Shown here: positions 16,856 to 27,207 of the stretch, in pieces
How the letters are laid out: every line of letters begins with the position of its first letter
Position numbering within the stretch: position 1 is the stretch's first letter
Assembly (NCBI RefSeq): GCF_019670105.1
Contig: NZ_AP023032.1
Coordinates: forward strand, 1,234,972 to 1,298,971
Length of the DNA stretch: 64,000 bases
Reading direction: 5' to 3'
Source: Agarivorans albus
GTDB taxonomy: Bacteria > Pseudomonadota > Gammaproteobacteria > Enterobacterales > Celerinatantimonadaceae
The notes under the pieces: model-generated
What the model was told of the DNA's origin: nothing
The model's database searches: none
What the model saw: the letters and a program-made list of their open reading frames with translations, nothing else
Made by a program: the position numbers and the translations under genes

Positions 16856-18360
16856 ACCACAACCTCATCAATTGCTTCGGTTGCATCCAGCTCAACTAAA
16901 ATTGATTGTAGATCTGTTATGGCACCCGCCAACTCTTCTATAGCTTCGTTTATCAAAATATCAGGCTCTGGTAGGTTGGCAGCATCTTCAATACTGTCAT
17001 CACGTATCCATGCTAGATCTAGGGAGTCTTCTTTAGCTGCAATTTCTTCACGGGTAAAGGCTCTTAATCGGCAAGTGTCAACGTTACCTACTTCACTACC
17101 GTCTTTATGATTATCGATAAAGGCTTGGCGTTTAGCGTCATCTACTTGAGTTAAGTCACTGCCAACTGCTTTATAAAACTCATTAAAGTGTGTTTTTGTT
17201 AAGACTGTACGCTTACCAAATTGCGGCATATTGGCACGAAGGTCATACACCCAAACTTTTTTGGTGTTGCCCTTGTCTTTATTTACATTTTTAGGTTTAT
17301 CAAAAAATAGTACGTTCGTTTTCACACCTGCTGCGTAGAAGATGCCAGTAGGTAATCTTAAAATGGTATGCAGGTTACATTTTTCCATTAGGTCGTTACG
17401 GATTTTACGGCCTGTAGAACCTTCAAATAAAACGTTGTCTGGCAATACTACTGCTGCTCGACCTCCTGGTTTTAACATGCTGTGATACATTGCATGTAAA
17501 AAGGCTAATTGTTTATTAGACGTGTAATGCACTAAGTCATCACGAGTAGGTACACCTCCACCTTGCTTGGTACCAAAAGGTGGATTGGCAAGTATTAAAC
17601 TTGCTTTAGGTAATGCTTTACCTTCGTTTGATAAGGTATCGCCGTACAACACACCCGCGTTGTCATCGTCGATTGCTAAGTCGTGAAGCATTAAGTTCAT
17701 CATCGCTAGCCGACGAGTATCAGGCACTAACTCCATACCAAAGAATGTACCGTGTTGGTATTTCTCGTACGCTGTTTCATCAAGGGCTTTGATGTTATTG
17801 CTCTTTTTAAGCTCATGATGCGCCGCAATTAAGAAGCCTCCCGTACCAGCAGTTGGATCTACTATTACGTCATCCAAGTTTGGCTTCATGAGCTCGACCA
17901 TCGCTTCGATAAGTACACGAGGGGTAAAGTACTGACCTGCACCTGACTTTTTCTCACTTGCATTTATTTCTAGCAAGCCTTCGTACATATCGCCTAAACC
18001 TTCCTCTTTAGCCGAGTACCAGTCAAGATTATCAATTTCAGTGACAAGCTTGTTTAAGGTAGCTGGTTTACGAATACAAGTTGAGGCATCAGCAAAAATA
18101 GCTTTTGTTATTAGTGAACCGTGAGAGCCTAGATGAATAAGTAACTTTTTATATTCTTCTAAACGAGTCACAGCGTTGAACTCTTCAATATCAGACCAAC
18201 GAAACCCCTCAGGGATGAGCTCTTCTTGCCCTGTTTCTTCTATCATTTTCAAAAATATAAGGTAGGTTAATTCGTTTAGGTATTCATGATAAGTAACGCC
18301 GTCATCTCGCAACAGGTTACATAAATTCCAGAGTTTGTTAATCAGATCTTGTGTGCTCAT
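16852..18360 (-). CDS. hsdM: Type I restriction modification methylase HsdM
   Basis: 502 aa. N-terminal helical HsdM_N domain (about 5-140), then an N6-adenine methylase domain with SAM motif DPTAGTGGFL and catalytic NPPFGTKQ. It methylates adenine in the target and forms the M2S core. Followed by hsdS with a 4-bp overlap. A 134-bp gap separates it from hsdR upstream, which probably is enough for its own ribosome site but not clearly for a promoter. Confidence 0.95.
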   Translation of the reverse strand: MSTQDLINKLWNLCNLLRDDGVTYHEYLNELTYLIFLKMIEETGQEELIPEGFRWSDIEEFNAVTRLEEYKKLLIHLGSHGSLITKAIFADASTCIRKPATLNKLVTEIDNLDWYSAKEEGLGDMYEGLLEINASEKKSGAGQYFTPRVLIEAMVELMKPNLDDVIVDPTAGTGGFLIAAHHELKKSNNIKALDETAYEKYQHGTFFGMELVPDTRRLAMMNLMLHDLAIDDDNAGVLYGDTLSNEGKALPKASLILANPPFGTKQGGGVPTRDDLVHYTSNKQLAFLHAMYHSMLKPGGRAAVVLPDNVLFEGSTGRKIRNDLMEKCNLHTILRLPTGIFYAAGVKTNVLFFDKPKNVNKDKGNTKKVWVYDLRANMPQFGKRTVLTKTHFNEFYKAVGSDLTQVDDAKRQAFIDNHKDGSEVGNVDTCRLRAFTREEIAAKEDSLDLAWIRDDSIEDAANLPEPDILINEAIEELAGAITDLQSILVELDATEAIDEVVV

Positions 18361-18494
18361 TGGTTTCTACTTTTTAAGTTAAGTCTTCTGTATCTAGCTT
18401 AGATCGCCTTCAAAAATAGGCTATCAAGTTTACGCTGTGGCCTTGAGTGGGCTTCGCCAACTTGAGCTAAAATATATGACGCTATTGTACAGGA

Positions 18495-21400
18495 TTAGGC
18501 TGACTGTTGCTGCTCAAGCCAAATCGATTTGTTGAAATGGCTCAAGATATCTACAATCGGCTGGTCAAATAACTTACTAGCGCGTTTCGTACCGCCAATT
18601 TGTTTGAATATACCTTCATTAAGGTTGCTTTCATCAACAATGACATTAGCTTTTATTTGCTCTGCAATGGTTTCAAGCCATTCGCGTTGTGGAGTTTTCC
18701 AAGGCTTGCTATTAAGTATTTTAACTAGCGCGTTATCTACACGTTGCTCATAAGGAACCAGCGCCTCACCTAACGCTGCTTGGCGAATAAAGCCGATAAT
18801 GCGAGCGGCAATGTCTTCATTTTTTACTTCCTTCCAAGCCACTTTTAAGTCTTCTTCGCGGAACTCATTTTTCTCCAACTCTAGCGCCAATTGTTTTAGG
18901 CTATCACGGGTTAACTCCCAAGGACGTTGAATAACCGTTTGAATAGCGACCATGCGGTTACTATTCGCATTAACAAATTTGTTGAAAGAGGACAGATAAT
19001 CTTCAGGTTTCTGGCCACTACCGTAACCTGTAGATGTGCCCGTTACTTCATCACCATGAGTGGAAATAACCACTTTATTGTTGCCACCTGTACCTTTAAC
19101 TCTCATATCAAGTAGCTCGCCTAAGCCAGGGTTATTAACAAACCAATCTGCAACGTCTTGGAGTTTCATTTTTTTAATTTCTTGAGCGAACTCTTTCGGT
19201 GGCTTACCAACTATGCGCTCAAAATGTGAGTGCTGGTTATGTGAAAGGTAATTCTTTTTACTTTGAAGTTTGGCAAGAAACTGATCTTTAGCGAGTTGCT
19301 GCAATTTAGGATCTGGGCTGTCTTTTATCTCACTTTCAAGTTCAGTAAAGGTAATATCAACCTTGGTAACAACGGGTTTCATGCTATTAACTTTTTCAAG
19401 CTGCTTGTAGATATCTACAGCATCAAAAATACGGAAACGTTCTTTAGAAATCTCATCACAACGACGAGTTGCACGACCAAGCATTTGTTCAAACAAGATA
19501 CGGCTGTTCACTCGGCGTAAAAATACTAGATTACATATACGTGGGACATCGACCCCTGTTGTGAGCAAATCTACTGTAACCGCTATATTAGGGAGCCTAT
19601 CGTTTTTGTATCGACGGATTTTTTCGAGTGGCTTGTCTGATGCACCTGTGATTTTTTGAATGGCATCATCATCGACTTCACCTAGGTAGTTTTCACACGC
19701 TTCTTTCAACGCTTCAACTACGTCATCTGCGTGTTTATCGGTAACACAAAATATTAAGGATTTCTCTTCAGAATATGGATTTAAAGAATCACTTTCGATC
19801 AACCAGCGACATATTTCTTTCGTGAACTCAGGTGCTATGACCTTACGGTTAAACTGTGCAACATCAAAGTTTAATTCATCAGGTGTATTGATTAAGTCAA
19901 GTTGATGGGTTTGAGGGTCATACACTTGAACTTCTTCGTTAACCTGATATTTAATCCCATCCGTATTGAGCTTGGTATGGATTCGTGTTGGTGGAAGATG
20001 GTCCACTAGGTGCCCATCGATAACGGCTTCTGTATATGTGTAAGTAAAAACAGGATCACCAAAGATATCTTTCGTGTGTAGTGCTGGGGTTGCCGTTAAT
20101 CCAACTTTGAATGCATCAAAATATTCAATTACGGCTCGATATTTTGACATATAGTCTTTTTGATCGCGGAACTTAACTTCTGTTTCACTTAGTTCTCGGT
20201 CAAGTAAATAGCCTCTATGGCATTCATCTACAACAATACAGTCATACTGCCCTACACCCGGCTTAGCGCCATTATCTGATGGGTACATGATACGCTTTAC
20301 CAATCCTTGAACGGTTGCTATATGAACTTTCGTATCATCTTCTGGGAATGGTACCGCTGATTTATCTGGCTCAATGCCCAATACTTCAAATGTATCAGCA
20401 AATGAGTTGGTAATGCTTTCCATTTTCACTTCGCCAAAATCGACAGTCGCTTGCTCACCTAATGCACTTCGGTCAACGAGAAATAGGATGCGGCGAAATC
20501 TTTCGGCTTTTAGTAAGCGGTAAACAAGCGCTATACAGGTTTTAGTTTTACCTGTACCCGTTGCCATAGCAACCATTGCTCTTTCTTTGCCATCTTTAAT
20601 AGACTTCTCAACACTTAGAATCGCTTTTTTTTGGTAATCACGAAGTTTTAACTCGTAATCAAATCCCATGTCATCGAGTTCAGCATTTGCTTGTTGAGGT
20701 GTTTGACGTAAATAGGTTCTAATTTCTTGAGGCGAATACCAGCCTTTAAGTGCTTTACGGCGGTTGGACTTGTCACGCACATCTAAAAACCAGATACCAC
20801 TTTCTTGCTCTAATTGCTTTAAGTAAGCCCGACCATTAGTGGCAAAAGTAAGGGGGGCATTAAATTCACCGTATTGTGTGACTTCTACATTTACTGGTAG
20901 GTCTTCAATCCCTTTTGCATAACGCTTCGCTTGGTCGATAGCACCGTAGACATTTTTAGCATTCTTCTTTGCTTCTATAACCCCTACGAGAGTCATACCG
21001 ATAAATAGTGCATAGTCGGCTGGACCTGATGCTGTTGGCCATTCAGAGATTGCTTTGTTTTTATTTGGCTCTGGTTTTGAACCAGGGATTCTTTTTCCAT
21101 TAACAATTCTGTCAGCATGCCTGATATTTACAGTATCGGCTTCCCAACCAGCATCAACTAGTTGTTGATCTATGATGACACGAGTTTCCGCTTCATCCAT
21201 CTCAAATAGAGATTTTTCAATACGTTTAAGTTCTGCGGCTTGTTCTTCTTTCGGCTTAGCTTGGAACGACTTTATGTATTCTTTATTTGCAGCCTCTGCT
21301 GCGGATTTGTACTGTGCGGCTTCTTTTTCATTTTCTAGCGCTATTTGCTCCCAAACGGCTTTATCTTCGGCCATTTGCTCTGCACGCTCTCGCTCAGCAA

Positions 21401-21950
21401 CAGCCTTTTCAGACTCAATGTGTCTCAGTTCTTCGGCTGTTTTTATACGTTCAGAGCTACGTTGAGATTCTGTTTTTAATTGTTCTACTTGTTCTTCTAG
21501 CAAACGTACATATTCTGAAGGATCTTGTGGTTTTACAAATTTCTTTATCTTAAAACCTTTGGCTGCATTGCCACCAAAAGTTATATGGAACCACATTGAC
21601 AAAGCATGCCCGACCATTATTGCTTTTAACGCATCACGGTGACTAGTACTGTCAAAATTATGGGTGGCGGTGTTACCTAGCTTTCGAATTGTGTGAAAAG
21701 CATCTCGAACGTTATCATCTAAACGTAAGTTGTAATCGAGGTCTCGAAGAAGGTCGACTTGTTTTACGTTACTACCTGCCTCAACACCTATACGAGCAGC
21801 GATTGATTGCGCTATAGCCTCACCTAGTTGTCGTATCTTTATAAGCGAAGTATTAGGATCGGAAGAAAAGTTGAGTTCAGCACTTTCGGCCAATTTAAAT
21901 AACCAATCTTGATGTTTTTTTAAAAAATCGAAATTACTTACTTGTTCCAT
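18495..21950 (-). CDS. hsdR: Type I restriction endonuclease subunit HsdR
   Basis: 1151 aa. Order: DUF4145-like N-terminal domain (about 20-130), coiled coil (150-240), PD-(D/E)xK nuclease with GVIEAKK near residue 320, then an SF2 motor with Walker A ATGTGKT, DECH box, LTATPA and motif VI QMLGRATRR, and a C-terminal domain. It translocates and cuts unmodified DNA with HsdM2S. AAGGAAAGG lies before the ATG. It is the first gene of the hsdR-M-S-ATPase-HNH run. The DUF4145 N-terminus places it in the EcoEI-like class. Confidence 0.95.
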   Translation of the reverse strand: MEQVSNFDFLKKHQDWLFKLAESAELNFSSDPNTSLIKIRQLGEAIAQSIAARIGVEAGSNVKQVDLLRDLDYNLRLDDNVRDAFHTIRKLGNTATHNFDSTSHRDALKAIMVGHALSMWFHITFGGNAAKGFKIKKFVKPQDPSEYVRLLEEQVEQLKTESQRSSERIKTAEELRHIESEKAVAERERAEQMAEDKAVWEQIALENEKEAAQYKSAAEAANKEYIKSFQAKPKEEQAAELKRIEKSLFEMDEAETRVIIDQQLVDAGWEADTVNIRHADRIVNGKRIPGSKPEPNKNKAISEWPTASGPADYALFIGMTLVGVIEAKKNAKNVYGAIDQAKRYAKGIEDLPVNVEVTQYGEFNAPLTFATNGRAYLKQLEQESGIWFLDVRDKSNRRKALKGWYSPQEIRTYLRQTPQQANAELDDMGFDYELKLRDYQKKAILSVEKSIKDGKERAMVAMATGTGKTKTCIALVYRLLKAERFRRILFLVDRSALGEQATVDFGEVKMESITNSFADTFEVLGIEPDKSAVPFPEDDTKVHIATVQGLVKRIMYPSDNGAKPGVGQYDCIVVDECHRGYLLDRELSETEVKFRDQKDYMSKYRAVIEYFDAFKVGLTATPALHTKDIFGDPVFTYTYTEAVIDGHLVDHLPPTRIHTKLNTDGIKYQVNEEVQVYDPQTHQLDLINTPDELNFDVAQFNRKVIAPEFTKEICRWLIESDSLNPYSEEKSLIFCVTDKHADDVVEALKEACENYLGEVDDDAIQKITGASDKPLEKIRRYKNDRLPNIAVTVDLLTTGVDVPRICNLVFLRRVNSRILFEQMLGRATRRCDEISKERFRIFDAVDIYKQLEKVNSMKPVVTKVDITFTELESEIKDSPDPKLQQLAKDQFLAKLQSKKNYLSHNQHSHFERIVGKPPKEFAQEIKKMKLQDVADWFVNNPGLGELLDMRVKGTGGNNKVVISTHGDEVTGTSTGYGSGQKPEDYLSSFNKFVNANSNRMVAIQTVIQRPWELTRDSLKQLALELEKNEFREEDLKVAWKEVKNEDIAARIIGFIRQAALGEALVPYEQRVDNALVKILNSKPWKTPQREWLETIAEQIKANVIVDESNLNEGIFKQIGGTKRASKLFDQPIVDILSHFNKSIWLEQQQSA

Positions 21951-21959
21951 AACCTTTCC

Positions 21960-22085
21960 TTAGTATGCTTCGAAGAACTCTTCATCAATTTTCTTGAGCT
22001 TTAGAACTTGCTCATCTCGGCTACCAATGTTGTAGCGCAGCATCAGTTTTGCTAACTCTTTACCGTTGATAAGCACTATACGCAT
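21960..22085 (-). pseudogene. C-terminal remnant of an Mrr-type restriction endonuclease
   Basis: A 41-codon frame (MRIVLINGKELAKLMLRYNI... ending KKIDEEFFEAY) lies between rdrB and hsdR. It matches the conserved end of Mrr-type enzymes, where IVLIDG-x-LAELMI-x-N and K-x-D-x-D-Y/F-F-E are typical. The frame continues upstream without homologous sequence and stops before any catalytic domain. It is likely the leftover of a lost restriction gene. Confidence 0.6.
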
Positions 22086-22132
22086 ACTGGTAAGGCCTGA
22101 GAATTCTAGACAAATAACATTCGAAAACAAAA

Positions 22133-24583
22133 TTACATTTCAGCTAAAGGCCTACGTTTACTATGAAAGTTGGCAATTTTTGGTTTAAAGTGATAGACAC
22201 GCCCGTTTTCATTCAACCGAGATGTAAGCTGTAGAGCATCATTTACAGAATATTCGAAATGCTCAACAAGAGTACCAAATATGTGATAAAACTCATTTCG
22301 CATATCTGTAGCAAAAATTCCTGGATCATCAGATCCCAAAGCAATCAACATCGGAGAATCATCTTTAATTACTCTAGCTGGAACCCCGAGCCACCTAAAA
22401 AGATGGTGTTCCTTAATAGAGTTGTAATGACTAATCCTGACGTTGCTGGTAGGTAAAGTTTCAAGAACAATATGTTTCTCTGTAACAACTTTCTGTACAT
22501 ATTGCTGCGCCTCTAAGAGCTCTTTATAAGAGAACATCGATAGAGGAATTTCAACTCGTTCGCTGTATTTGTCTAGCACTCTGTAATCGAACCAACGCTT
22601 ATAAAGAAGATTCTGCACTGAGCTACTCACTCTCTGAGCTAATAAGTATTCCTTTTGCTGGTAACCAAAGAGATTAGTAAAAGAGTCCTGATTTTCTCGA
22701 ATAGCCTTAACAATTGAAGGCTCCAAGTTACGGTAGTCAAAAAAACTATTTAGATCAGATAGAGTGAAGTTATCAACAAAAATATCCGATGCTGTAGCAA
22801 GAATTCGAGCTTCCAATTTAGCTAGAGGAAGAGCACTGGTAGGGTCGGATAGAGCTATCTTTCTTAGGAACAATAAATCTTCAAGGTACTGACCTCGTGG
22901 CAAAAATAATTGTTCTGGCATCAAATCTAACCAATACTGGGGATCAATACCTATCGCTGTTGCATGACCGAGCCTATCTCCTGCTGTCAACTCTAAGAAA
23001 GTAATTGCTTCATATATTGCTCGAATGCCACTCAGCAAATGTTCAAAGTCTTCTCCTACATGATAAGTAGCATTGGACAAACCCTGTGACCTACATCTAC
23101 GATAAAGTGGAGCAAAAACTTCGGGAGGGGCTTCCAACTCATTCGCTGCTGCATCGATTCCCGTAATAATCTCTCTTAAGCTAGTGAATTTATTCAGTAG
23201 ATCAAACAAAACCTCACTATTGTTGCTAAGTGTTTGCCTCAAAAAGCTATAGTGGGACTCTTTTTTTGGATCAGAGGGTAGTTTTATGAAGTGAGCGACT
23301 AATTTTAAGGAAGGTCTTTGATATTTCGACACTTCCAAAGCAAGGCTATTAAGGTCTCTGCCATATTTGACGCTATCAGCTTCAGTTTCCCCATTTGCAT
23401 AGGTAATGAAACCACGTAAAACAGCACCTACCAAAGCTTCATTTTTTTCTAGTGATTTTTTGGGTGCGAACCTACCCTCTAAAACTAATAAATCAGGTCT
23501 TCCTGCTAAATTAGGACCATGAAGTTGATAAAACCTCTGCATGTAGCTTTTTTCATAACTTTCCCTAACGCCATTGTCAGCAAATTTCTGAAATTGTTCA
23601 AAACCAAACTGATCATCACGTTGTACCATGAGCCTTTGAAAGTTATTCATACAAAGCAAATAGGTTAAATAACAGTAATCTAAGCAAATGTTTGAGTTTT
23701 CTTTCAACTCTCTTTGCACAGCGATATGCAACTCTATCTCTGCAAGATGAGTCCAGCGACAGTTAAATTGTTTTTCTTCTAGTAACCAGCCAGATGTATC
23801 GACATCGGCTCTATCGTGATCTAAGAAATCAGCTAAAGATTGCTTGAACTCGGAAAGTTGTGTGCTGCCTCTAACCCAAGCAATAAGGAGCCTTCTAACA
23901 TATCGTGCAGTCAACAATAGCTTTCCGTACTTGTAAGGATCATCGAGCTCTGGGCAGCAACTATAGAGCAACTGTACCCGGGGCTTAACGTACTCTTCCG
24001 CCAAATCAGATATGACCTTTTGAGGATTGGACATAGCGAAATTCCACATACTTTCAAGAGAGCTAGTGCCATTTAAGTGAATGTGCGTATCGTTTAATCC
24101 ATTTTGCTCAATATAGTCCTCAACACTTGGATGAAATGGCGACAGCAGGCATCTATATCCTAGTTGAGATTCTAACCATTGATAGCGTTCAACAGAACTA
24201 TAACTTCCGTCTACCGCTTTTGCTAATTGATATGCAATCACTGGTAACCCTGATTGATTAGCAATCCATGTTTGCCATTCATCAAACTTTTTGAGCTTAA
24301 CCGCTAATTTTCCAGATGGTTCAAAATGATATCTTGCAACTTGACCAAGTAATGCTCTAGTTAAAGAACCTGATTCTTGTTGTCTTTTATCTAGTTGGAG
24401 CCAATGTGTATTAAACAATTGATCTCCGTGCTGTAGATATCTGCGATGCCACCCCGCATACGCAATTTTTTTTATTTCATTACGATCTAGGTCTGCCTGA
24501 CCTTTAAGCAATAGTGGAAGTTGCTCAACAAGCCATTTGTATAGCCGAGGTTCTGAAAGAAGATAAGGATTAATAAACATCAC
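22133..24583 (-). CDS. rdrB: RADAR adenosine deaminase RdrB
   Basis: 816 aa, the size of RdrB. The metal-dependent deaminase motifs are spread over a long chain: NDTHIHLNG (His167, His169), YHVGEDFEHLLSG with catalytic Glu near residue 500, RLGHATAIG and ALGSDDPGIF near 755. Known RdrB forms large shells and deaminates adenine nucleosides or nucleotides (originally reported for RNA) when RdrA senses phage. It starts 5 bp after rdrA, so both are one operon. No accessory rdrC/rdrD-type gene is seen downstream; next comes the Mrr remnant. Confidence 0.88.
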   Translation of the reverse strand: MMFINPYLLSEPRLYKWLVEQLPLLLKGQADLDRNEIKKIAYAGWHRRYLQHGDQLFNTHWLQLDKRQQESGSLTRALLGQVARYHFEPSGKLAVKLKKFDEWQTWIANQSGLPVIAYQLAKAVDGSYSSVERYQWLESQLGYRCLLSPFHPSVEDYIEQNGLNDTHIHLNGTSSLESMWNFAMSNPQKVISDLAEEYVKPRVQLLYSCCPELDDPYKYGKLLLTARYVRRLLIAWVRGSTQLSEFKQSLADFLDHDRADVDTSGWLLEEKQFNCRWTHLAEIELHIAVQRELKENSNICLDYCYLTYLLCMNNFQRLMVQRDDQFGFEQFQKFADNGVRESYEKSYMQRFYQLHGPNLAGRPDLLVLEGRFAPKKSLEKNEALVGAVLRGFITYANGETEADSVKYGRDLNSLALEVSKYQRPSLKLVAHFIKLPSDPKKESHYSFLRQTLSNNSEVLFDLLNKFTSLREIITGIDAAANELEAPPEVFAPLYRRCRSQGLSNATYHVGEDFEHLLSGIRAIYEAITFLELTAGDRLGHATAIGIDPQYWLDLMPEQLFLPRGQYLEDLLFLRKIALSDPTSALPLAKLEARILATASDIFVDNFTLSDLNSFFDYRNLEPSIVKAIRENQDSFTNLFGYQQKEYLLAQRVSSSVQNLLYKRWFDYRVLDKYSERVEIPLSMFSYKELLEAQQYVQKVVTEKHIVLETLPTSNVRISHYNSIKEHHLFRWLGVPARVIKDDSPMLIALGSDDPGIFATDMRNEFYHIFGTLVEHFEYSVNDALQLTSRLNENGRVYHFKPKIANFHSKRRPLAEM

Positions 24584-24588
24584 AGGCC

Positions 24589-27156
24589 TTAATTTACAAA
24601 GAAGCCAACGATAGGCAATCCTGATATTTTCAGGCGTTCTGGTTTTGAAACAGAAGTAAATTGCTTGAATGATTCCACTTCTTCCGGAGCAAGAAGTTTG
24701 CCTACTATAGCTTTAAGCTCATCGTCTCCCAAAAATGGCCAAAGTAGAGGACAAGATATAAGTGTCATAGTAACTGGCATTTTAGAATCATCAGATTTAT
24801 AGCTTACGAACTCGTTAAGGTTCTTTGCTAGCTCTCTCGAAGAGGTGTCAACATTACGGGCTTTACTCATTGCCTTATAAACGGCTTGATTGTAATCGTA
24901 GCCGTATCTCGACTCTTCAATGAGGGATGCATTGATAATTGCCCATACGTATCGTGATAAAACAATCCCTAATACAACATCTCCACGACCAACGCTGTAC
25001 TCAACTTTGTTACGAGCTGACTCCGATACTTGGTTCAAGCAATAATGTAAACGAGTCCAAATTTTGCCTAATAGTAACGAAGATAGCCTGTGTTGACCGC
25101 TATATTTAGATACCCAACGTTGCAACGCATTACTTAGTATTTTGTCATTACTCTGGTTTTGGTTTTGGTTTTGGTCTAGGGCTGAAACAGAATCGATTTC
25201 ATCTACATTATATTCATCGCCTTTTTTACCCTTATCGAAAAAGCTGGGGTAAGAGTAAGTAGGAATAGTACATAACTTATCAACATCAGTATGTTCTTGA
25301 GTAAGTAGCTCAGCAATCCCGGCTAAAAGGCGATATGCAGAGATATAGTCTCGCCCTTCACTCCCAATTTGAGCTCGATGAGAAGCCACCAATAACATCT
25401 TAGCAGCTACGTAATCTGATAAGTCCTCAAAGGTATGATGGTCAGAAATCAATCGCTCCAACTTTGTTAATCTTTCGTTAGGAGCGATTACTTCGACAAA
25501 AAAATTCTCATTAAACTTCGAAGGCTTTCCTCTTACCGTGCGAACGATCCCTGAGGCAATTGCTTTCTTACCTTGTTCTTCAGGAATAACTAAAGGGCCT
25601 AAATGGGCAGCAAAACTAGAAATGTTCTCGAAGCGATTTAGACCTATATAATCTATATAATCTTGCTCAGAAGCCTCAGTAGCGAGGCGATCAGATACAA
25701 AGTTCATGTATATGTTTGAGCTAGCTCCACATAAAAGCATCGTTTTAATAGCTTCTGAGATGCTCGAATCAATAGAAGAAGTAAACTGAGAGGCGATGCA
25801 AGCCGATAGATAGAGTTTTGCGGTGTTGTAATCATTTTGTGCATAACCACTATCAGGTCTGACATAGAACCCCGTTTCCAGCTCTCCATGCCTATGAAGC
25901 AATTTAAACATTTCATAGCTGATAGTATGGCCATCGGTCGTAGTCTGACTAAGGCTTTCGGTGTCAATTTCTAGTTTAACTAAGGACCCTACAAAGCTAT
26001 GATAAAGAGCTGATTTTAGTGTTACAGGAGAATACATAATCTTCTTCTCTGGGCCAATCATGTCAAACTCAATCATCGTTTTAAGCAATTGAAAAACCGT
26101 TCTTACTGGCAGACTCAATACAAAATCCAAGTGTGATTTAAGGTAGTCTGCCGGAGTATTTAAGGCTTCACTAAAGATCTTTTTGCAAAGCTCTTTTACT
26201 TCTACTTTTTCAAATGAGGTTGAAGAAGAATAAGTAATGTTCACGGTGTGTAACTCCGCAACTTCACTTATTTTTTTCAAATTGACCCGTTGTTCAACAG
26301 GTAGAACCTTAGCCAAGTATTGCTGTTCTAAGTGATCTACATGTTGCTTCGTTGTACCATCGTCACCTCCAGAGTCTTTTAAACTTAACTCCTGATATTT
26401 AGCTCTTCTTACGATATGGCTATAGAGCTTTAGATCCCCAGTCAATACCACTACTAATCGAGGGTGAGTAAGATAACAACGAATTACTTCTAGCACTTCG
26501 TGAGCTTTCTTAGTGTCAGTGTCAACATCATCAATAGCTATGAAGAATAACTCTGAATCAAGGATATCTGCCATAACATCCACTAAAGCATGAATGCTAT
26601 GTTCTAATTGGATACCGCTGCTAGACTGGTCGATAGCTTTACTCAGAAACCAAGAAGAATCATATTGAGAAGATGTCACTTTTCCACTGAGAAGTTGCAC
26701 ACCTTCAGCTAGAGCATCAAGTTTCGAACGAAACCTTTCAAACTTGTCTGAGTCACAGCAATGACTTAAGCTGGTTTTCACTAGCGATGTGAACTTGGCA
26801 ATTATATCGACTAGTATGTGCTGCTGTGTGGAAACAAGTGTAGGATCGATTAAAGGCAACGGAATAGCATTTATTGCTTTCGTATCCTCTTTTCTTTGGT
26901 AGCGCTCTATCAAAGAATGCAAGTAAGTGGTTTTACCTGCCCCACGTTCACCATGGATAAAGATGGTGTTATTACACCTTCTAAGAGGCTTTAAATAGTT
27001 ATAACTCTCGCCTTCTCTGCTCTCCTCTTTAGCGCCTTCCTGCATAGAGAGTAGTAGCCTATCCATTTGTTTATTTGCGTCTTGTTGTAACAACTGCTCT
27101 TTTTTGATTCTGACTCCGCCAACAAGTGTGCTTAGGTCAATAGTGATATCAGACAT
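24589..27156 (-). CDS. rdrA: RADAR ATPase RdrA
   Basis: 855 aa. AAA+ ATPase with Walker A GERGAGKT (residues 69-76), a Walker B at about 210 (FIAIDDVDTD) and a sensor region VVVLTGDLKL. RdrA assembles into rings and works with RdrB, whose gene follows after 5 bp. AAGAG lies 7 bp before the ATG. The upstream DNA is an IS end that begins only 20 bp before the start codon, so the original promoter is probably gone or was replaced. A Gln/Asn-rich low-complexity stretch (DQNQNQNQSND) lies in the second half. Confidence 0.88.
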   Translation of the reverse strand: MSDITIDLSTLVGGVRIKKEQLLQQDANKQMDRLLLSMQEGAKEESREGESYNYLKPLRRCNNTIFIHGERGAGKTTYLHSLIERYQRKEDTKAINAIPLPLIDPTLVSTQQHILVDIIAKFTSLVKTSLSHCCDSDKFERFRSKLDALAEGVQLLSGKVTSSQYDSSWFLSKAIDQSSSGIQLEHSIHALVDVMADILDSELFFIAIDDVDTDTKKAHEVLEVIRCYLTHPRLVVVLTGDLKLYSHIVRRAKYQELSLKDSGGDDGTTKQHVDHLEQQYLAKVLPVEQRVNLKKISEVAELHTVNITYSSSTSFEKVEVKELCKKIFSEALNTPADYLKSHLDFVLSLPVRTVFQLLKTMIEFDMIGPEKKIMYSPVTLKSALYHSFVGSLVKLEIDTESLSQTTTDGHTISYEMFKLLHRHGELETGFYVRPDSGYAQNDYNTAKLYLSACIASQFTSSIDSSISEAIKTMLLCGASSNIYMNFVSDRLATEASEQDYIDYIGLNRFENISSFAAHLGPLVIPEEQGKKAIASGIVRTVRGKPSKFNENFFVEVIAPNERLTKLERLISDHHTFEDLSDYVAAKMLLVASHRAQIGSEGRDYISAYRLLAGIAELLTQEHTDVDKLCTIPTYSYPSFFDKGKKGDEYNVDEIDSVSALDQNQNQNQSNDKILSNALQRWVSKYSGQHRLSSLLLGKIWTRLHYCLNQVSESARNKVEYSVGRGDVVLGIVLSRYVWAIINASLIEESRYGYDYNQAVYKAMSKARNVDTSSRELAKNLNEFVSYKSDDSKMPVTMTLISCPLLWPFLGDDELKAIVGKLLAPEEVESFKQFTSVSKPERLKISGLPIVGFFVN

Positions 27157-27175
27157 TGAATTACTCTTATTTTGA

Positions 27176-27207
27176 TGTAGTGGTCAAGTAAAACTGGCCA
27201 CGGTTTT
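27176..27207. repeat. Inverted IS end, left
   Basis: 32 bp beginning TGTAGTGGTCAAGT and including GGCCACGGTTTT. It matches the reverse complement of 37263-37294 at 30 of 32 positions. The outer flanks show no target duplication. Confidence 0.85.
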
